64,000 bases of DNA from Leptospira tipperaryensis (lineage in GTDB: Bacteria > Spirochaetota > Leptospiria > Leptospirales > Leptospiraceae): positions 3,504,001 to 3,568,000 of the forward strand of contig NZ_CP015217.1 of NCBI RefSeq assembly GCF_001729245.1. Reading direction: 5' to 3'. The position numbers and the translations under genes are program-made. Below, one piece after another: positions 60,523-64,000 of the stretch. Under the pieces are notes generated by a model. It saw only the letters and a program-made list of their open reading frames with translations, did no database searches and was not told the origin of the DNA. How positions within the stretch are numbered: the first letter of the stretch is position 1; the number at the start of each line of letters is the position of its first letter.

Positions 60523-61205
60523 TTCGAAAAAAAGTCAAATCCACAGGAGAAACCGGAAAGTCTCAACAAACCCGGTCTCTCCTTTTTAAAACCGCAATTT
60601 CATTATTTCAAAAGGAAGGTTACGATCAGACCACGATGAGAGCGATCGCTCAAAAAGCCGGTCTTGCGGTCGGAGCCACCTACTACCACTTTAAAACCAA
60701 AGAAGACATCGTTCTTGAATTCTACAGACTTACACAAGAAGAAGCAAATATTCAAAATATAGAATATTGTAAATCCGAACTGGATCTAAAAGCGAGGGTG
60801 AAGAATATCATCCGTTTCAAACTCGGACAATTTCAGGGATATGAAAAATTCCTACACGTTCTCGCCAGAAGCGGCGGAGATCCGAAACATCCTCTTTCTC
60901 CTTTTAGCAAAGAAACTCAACAAATTCGAGAGGACGCGGTTTCGCTTTTTCGAAACGCCATCGAAACTTCCAAAGATTCTGTTCCTTCCGATTTAGCAAA
61001 AGATCTTCCTTTTCTATTCTGGCTTTTACAGTTGGGAATCATCTATGTCTGGTTATTCGATTCTTCCATAAAAAAGAAAAAAGCGGAGACCTTGCTTGAA
61101 AAAGGATTGGATCTCGTTTTTCAGCTTCTCAAACTTTCTTCCCTACCGATTTTTCGATCCGTTCGAAAATCCGTTTTGTCCATGATTGGACTTTTTAAAG
61201 ATTAA
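60519..61205 (+). CDS. TetR-family transcriptional regulator
   Basis: A 228-residue TetR protein with HTH AISLFQKEGYDQTTMRAIAQKAGLAVGATYYHFKTKEDIVLEFY (about residues 23-66) and a helical ligand domain. It starts inside the ankyrin gene stop (ATGA), so the operon is self-regulated if it binds the twin palindromes upstream. Confidence 0.92.
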   Translation: MIRKKVKSTGETGKSQQTRSLLFKTAISLFQKEGYDQTTMRAIAQKAGLAVGATYYHFKTKEDIVLEFYRLTQEEANIQNIEYCKSELDLKARVKNIIRFKLGQFQGYEKFLHVLARSGGDPKHPLSPFSKETQQIREDAVSLFRNAIETSKDSVPSDLAKDLPFLFWLLQLGIIYVWLFDSSIKKKKAETLLEKGLDLVFQLLKLSSLPIFRSVRKSVLSMIGLFKD

Positions 61206-61223
61206 ATTTTAGAGGCCGCAGGA

Positions 61224-61943
61224 ATGAATTTAAAAGACGTCAACACTCTCCCCTCTGCTGATAAAAACAAAGAGGAAGTTCTTCTCAAAACGGCTGAATA
61301 TCTCAAAGATCTTTCTAAACTTCAGGAAAAATTATACGCAAAAAAAGAACGTTCCGTTTTGATTCTTCTACAAGGGGTTGATACCGCCGGGAAAGACGGG
61401 ACCATCAAACACGTTTTTGCAGGATTGAACCCTTTGGGTTGTTCGGTTAAAGCTTGGACAAAGCCGAATTCGGAAGAAATACAATATGATTTTCTTTGGA
61501 GAATTCATAAGTATGTTCCATCGAAAGGAATGATCTATATTCACAATCGCTCACATTACGAAGACGTAATTATGCCTCTCGTCCACGGAACTCTTCCGGA
61601 AAAAAGAATCAAAGAAAGAATGGAGTCTATCCGTAATTTTGAAAGACATCTTTCGAGAGAAAACAACACTCTCATTCTAAAATTCTTTTTACACATCTCC
61701 AAAACGGAACAAAAGGAAAGAATCGAGGAAAGAATCAAAGATCCGGACAAAAAGTGGAAGTATGATCCCTCGGACGAAGTCACTCAAGAACACTGGGAAG
61801 AATATCGATCCGCCTATGAAACGATCCTCAATGAGAAGGATCAGGAGAAAGAATGGAATCTGATTCCCTCCGATAAGAAATGGTATCGCAATTACAAAGT
61901 CGCAAAAATCATCTGCACGGAATTGGACAAAATCGTTTCCTGA
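61224..61943 (+). CDS. ppk2: Polyphosphate kinase 2 family protein
   Basis: A 239-residue PPK2. Walker A is GVDTAGKDG (about residues 50-58), the lid/second motif NRSHYEDVIMPLVHG, and the C-terminal WKYDPSDEVTQEHWEEYRSAYE and KWYRNYKVAKII are present. PPK2 enzymes phosphorylate nucleotides with polyphosphate or the reverse; the AMP/GDP preference is not readable. It lies 18 bases after the TetR gene and is probably part of the operon. Confidence 0.92.
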   Translation: MNLKDVNTLPSADKNKEEVLLKTAEYLKDLSKLQEKLYAKKERSVLILLQGVDTAGKDGTIKHVFAGLNPLGCSVKAWTKPNSEEIQYDFLWRIHKYVPSKGMIYIHNRSHYEDVIMPLVHGTLPEKRIKERMESIRNFERHLSRENNTLILKFFLHISKTEQKERIEERIKDPDKKWKYDPSDEVTQEHWEEYRSAYETILNEKDQEKEWNLIPSDKKWYRNYKVAKIICTELDKIVS

Positions 61944-62059
61944 GCTGAAAGCAAATAAATCAAACTTTTGTATTTTATAATTTTCTTATGTTATTCTTTT
62001 CTCGGGAAGTGCTCAACACCGAGCAAAAGTCCGTGCAAGCAAATTTTAATGAAAAGTTC

Positions 62060-62081
62060 TGTAGGAGCTCTTACAAATTCC
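62060..62081. repeat. GTAGGAGCTCTTACAAA repeat variant
   Basis: TGTAGGAGCTCTTACAAA is a near-palindromic relative of the TTTGTGGGAATTCCCACAAA/GCGGGAACTC family. Confidence 0.4.
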
Positions 62082-62133
62082 TATAAAAAGAATTGTGATT
62101 TTTTATAGAGTCGATCATCCGATCGGATCCAAT

Positions 62134-62167
62134 AAAAAAGGCCGGGATTTTCACCCGGCCTTTTTTT
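62134..62167. terminator. Strong bidirectional terminator
   Basis: AAAAAAGGCCGGG-ATTTTCA-CCCGGCCTTTTTTT between convergent PPK2 and the MotA/FliG-like gene. It has a GC stem with A and T runs on either side. Confidence 0.9.
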
Positions 62168-62207
62168 ATCCCCTAACTAAGGAATCCTTTCTAACACGGC
62201 TTCGAAT

Positions 62208-62966
62208 CTAAAAATCCCGATTCATTCCTCGTTTCGAAGCGAATAAACCGAGGATCTTCAACTGGGCCTCTTTTACTTTTTCAGAGCTGTCATAAGAATC
62301 ATCGGATTTCATAAGTTCTTTCATCAACCATCGAGAAGATTCTCGATCCAAAAAATCTAAAACTTGAATGACAAGTTTTTCACGAACGCTTTTCAGCGCG
62401 CCCGCCAAATCGGGAAGACTGACTTGTCTAAGAAGATCTTTCAATTCGTTGTGAGAAAGAGAATGAAAAGCGCGGCTTAAAAGAATATCGGAATCGATCT
62501 GAGGTTTGGAATTACAAAACTCCGCATAAAAATCATTGAGGAGAATCGTATCGATTTCCTTTCTCTTCTCCATCACGTAATCCCAAAAATTCTTCTGATA
62601 GGATTCTCCGAAATAAGAAGCGACTCTTTCTAAAAAAATGGAAATGTGCAATTCTTTCTGAATGGTTTCCATTCCTTCCAAAATAATAATTCTATCTAAA
62701 AGTTCTTTTCCTTCATAACTTCCGGAAAGAATATAACCTTTCAAAATATTTCGAACATTTTCGGAATCCATTCCGATTCCTAAAAGTTCAAAACCTTTTC
62801 TCAAAAGAAACGGATGTTTTTCCGAATTGAACTCATCGATCAAAAAATATTTTCCAAAAACATAACACTTTTCGCAGAGTTCCAACATCATTCCGAGAGT
62901 AACTAAGCTCTGTTCTTTCTCGCTGTCTTTGCAAAAAAGCTGATCCGATTTTATGTGTGCCAGCAT
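62208..62966 (-). CDS. FliG C-terminal-like protein with MotA-like N-terminal part
   Basis: A 252-residue soluble protein. Residues about 170-247 ([31 protein letters not shown]...[14 protein letters not shown]) read like the FliG C-terminal torque domain: compare LREVDNKDLALALKGASEEL...VEEAQKKIV. Residues about 25-82 ([29 protein letters not shown]) read like the MotA cytoplasmic loop (DPFLKKGLQ...VDGTDPELVRDILE), but with no transmembrane helix. So it may combine stator- and rotor-like parts. It lies outside any flagellar cluster. Alternative: a divergent FliG paralogue. Identification is by eye and needs profile search. Confidence 0.6.
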   Translation of the reverse strand: MLAHIKSDQLFCKDSEKEQSLVTLGMMLELCEKCYVFGKYFLIDEFNSEKHPFLLRKGFELLGIGMDSENVRNILKGYILSGSYEGKELLDRIIILEGMETIQKELHISIFLERVASYFGESYQKNFWDYVMEKRKEIDTILLNDFYAEFCNSKPQIDSDILLSRAFHSLSHNELKDLLRQVSLPDLAGALKSVREKLVIQVLDFLDRESSRWLMKELMKSDDSYDSSEKVKEAQLKILGLFASKRGMNRDF

Positions 62967-63251
62967 GTCTTCGTTTCTCCGATTTCTTTGATTGTAGTTT
63001 TTAAACGTTTTTCCAGTCCAAATACCGAATTGGAATCAATGGATTCTTTTTGCTGAAAGATGCATCAATAGACGAAGAAACGGAATTCTTTCAAACTTTT
63101 TGCTCAAAAATTCTTTTTTTATAATTCAAAATTCCATTCAAATCCTTCTTCGTAATCCTTTTGTTTTAGCATTCCTTAAACCTTTGGAACCAATTCGATT
63201 CCATTTAAAAAACGATCCGCTGAAAATGAATGTAAGAACAGAGAAAGTCTG
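62967..63251. other. Intergenic region
   Basis: About 285 AT-rich bases with no clear structure. Confidence 0.35.
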
Positions 63252-64000
63252 CTAAGAAATCGGCTCCAGAGGATAGAGTAAAACCTGAATCGATTCGGAA
63301 TAGTGAACGAGAAATGTGTCTTCTAGGATGGGAATGTCATGACTTTGGAGAAGCTCATTTTTATGAATGATACATTCTCCTTTTTGAAGCGGCCAAGGAA
63401 CGTGATGAACTTCTCCTCTATATATTCTTCCTTTAGAATCTTGAGAATAAAGACAGTATCTTTCTGTGAGCCAGTTTTCAAGAGTTCCCGGCTTTGATCG
63501 ATACACCTCGGAGATGGGTTTGTATTCTGCGTGAAATTCCGCAGCCGCCGCGCGATGATCTTTTCTAAACGAGAAGAATTCTTTTTGATTCCCCTCGCTT
63601 CGTATGGAAATCTTTGCGTAGAGATAGGGAAGATAAAAAAACTTTCTTGCGATCTCGACGACAAGACGATTGGCCGCGTCCAAACTAAAGAAATAAACTC
63701 CTTGTTTTTCTCCATTCTTTACGTAGGTCCGAACATTCAATTCCGGAAAATAAGAAATCCATGGTAAGGGCGGCAAATACATTGGTCTCACTCCTTTCAT
63801 TCGAAAAGGTACCAATCCTATATAAGCCTTTCCTTCAAAAGTATCCGCTTCCAACCCGTTCGGCAAAACTTCGTCCAAAAATTCTTTCGAAACTTCCCAG
63901 TGTAAAAATGCCAGTTCTTCCCAATACTGAACCATAAACGGCTTTGCCTTTGGTAAGGGCCAAGGCCGATGCGAGATTTGTTTTTGAATGTTTTGAAGAG
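63252..64000 (-). CDS. DUF2071 (YqjF-like) protein, partial at window edge
   Basis: The last 227 residues start at an internal Met; the frame stays open upstream through HRPWPLPKAKPF to the window end at 64000. HRPWPLP is the normal N-terminal motif of YqjF/DUF2071 proteins, so the start codon lies outside. Other family features: FEGKAYIGLVPFRMKGVRP, FPELNVRTYV, FFSLDAANRLVV. Function unknown, possibly acetoacetate-decarboxylase-like fold. Confidence 0.85.
   Translation of the reverse strand, partial: LQNIQKQISHRPWPLPKAKPFMVQYWEELAFLHWEVSKEFLDEVLPNGLEADTFEGKAYIGLVPFRMKGVRPMYLPPLPWISYFPELNVRTYVKNGEKQGVYFFSLDAANRLVVEIARKFFYLPYLYAKISIRSEGNQKEFFSFRKDHRAAAAEFHAEYKPISEVYRSKPGTLENWLTERYCLYSQDSKGRIYRGEVHHVPWPLQKGECIIHKNELLQSHDIPILEDTFLVHYSESIQVLLYPLEPIS

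Overview
The window is spirochaetal, almost certainly from a Leptospira of the pathogenic branch. The evidence is a Leptospira-type set of families: a DUF1564 protein, a DUF1554 lipoprotein, paired DUF1566 lipoproteins, many paralogous sensor kinases, STAS and PP2C proteins, and lipoproteins with loose spirochaetal lipoboxes. Base composition is moderately AT-rich and TTG/GTG starts are frequent. I do not assign a species. Most of the window is ordinary chromosome. No rRNA, CRISPR array, transposase or prophage was seen.

Layout. 0.1-5.7 kb: two cytoplasmic sensor kinases (PAS-PAS-HK and REC-PAS-HK) followed by a tight AmgK/MurU-like pair suggestive of cell-wall sugar salvage. 5.7-11.6 kb: an unknown zinc-ribbon protein, a gene-free repeat-rich stretch, pgi, galK, a STAS protein and a family-4 uracil-DNA glycosylase. 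11.6-17.7 kb: DUF1564 protein, TIGR01777 epimerase, an exported protein, three tRNAs (His, Arg, Pro) and a minus-strand operon sppA - Yip1-like - surE - TPR. A short repeat with core GAGTTCCCGC is concentrated here. 17.7-21.5 kb: RND efflux pump plus TetR regulator with a candidate operator just before the pump gene. 21.5-28.8 kb: porin, ferredoxin-MBL fusion, hemerythrin, a degenerate-GGDEF/EAL protein and an AidB-like acyl-CoA dehydrogenase. 28.9-35.8 kb: glnD, metG and two small unknowns.

35.8-44 kb is an envelope region: a DUF1554 lipoprotein, a membrane AraC regulator, a large Ig-like/DUF1566 lipoprotein with a DUF1566 partner, another lipoprotein and a di-haem cytochrome c. 44.3-48.6 kb is a four-gene operon running from a HAMP-PP2C phosphatase to a STAS antagonist, i.e. 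most of a partner-switching system. 48.7-59.3 kb holds regulators (AraC, PhaR, MarR, receiver-like), a Val tRNA, an MFS transporter and small metabolic or stress proteins.

59.6-64 kb has an ankyrin-membrane protein/TetR/PPK2 cluster behind two identical TGAACATGTTCA palindromes, then a soluble protein that looks like a MotA cytoplasmic segment joined to a FliG C-terminal domain. The window ends inside a DUF2071 gene.

The most unusual signals are the MotA/FliG-like protein, the dispersed GAGTTCCCGC repeat that enters coding sequence in several frames, start codons inside perfect hairpins (48.7 kb, 25.1 kb), and the operator-like palindromes.
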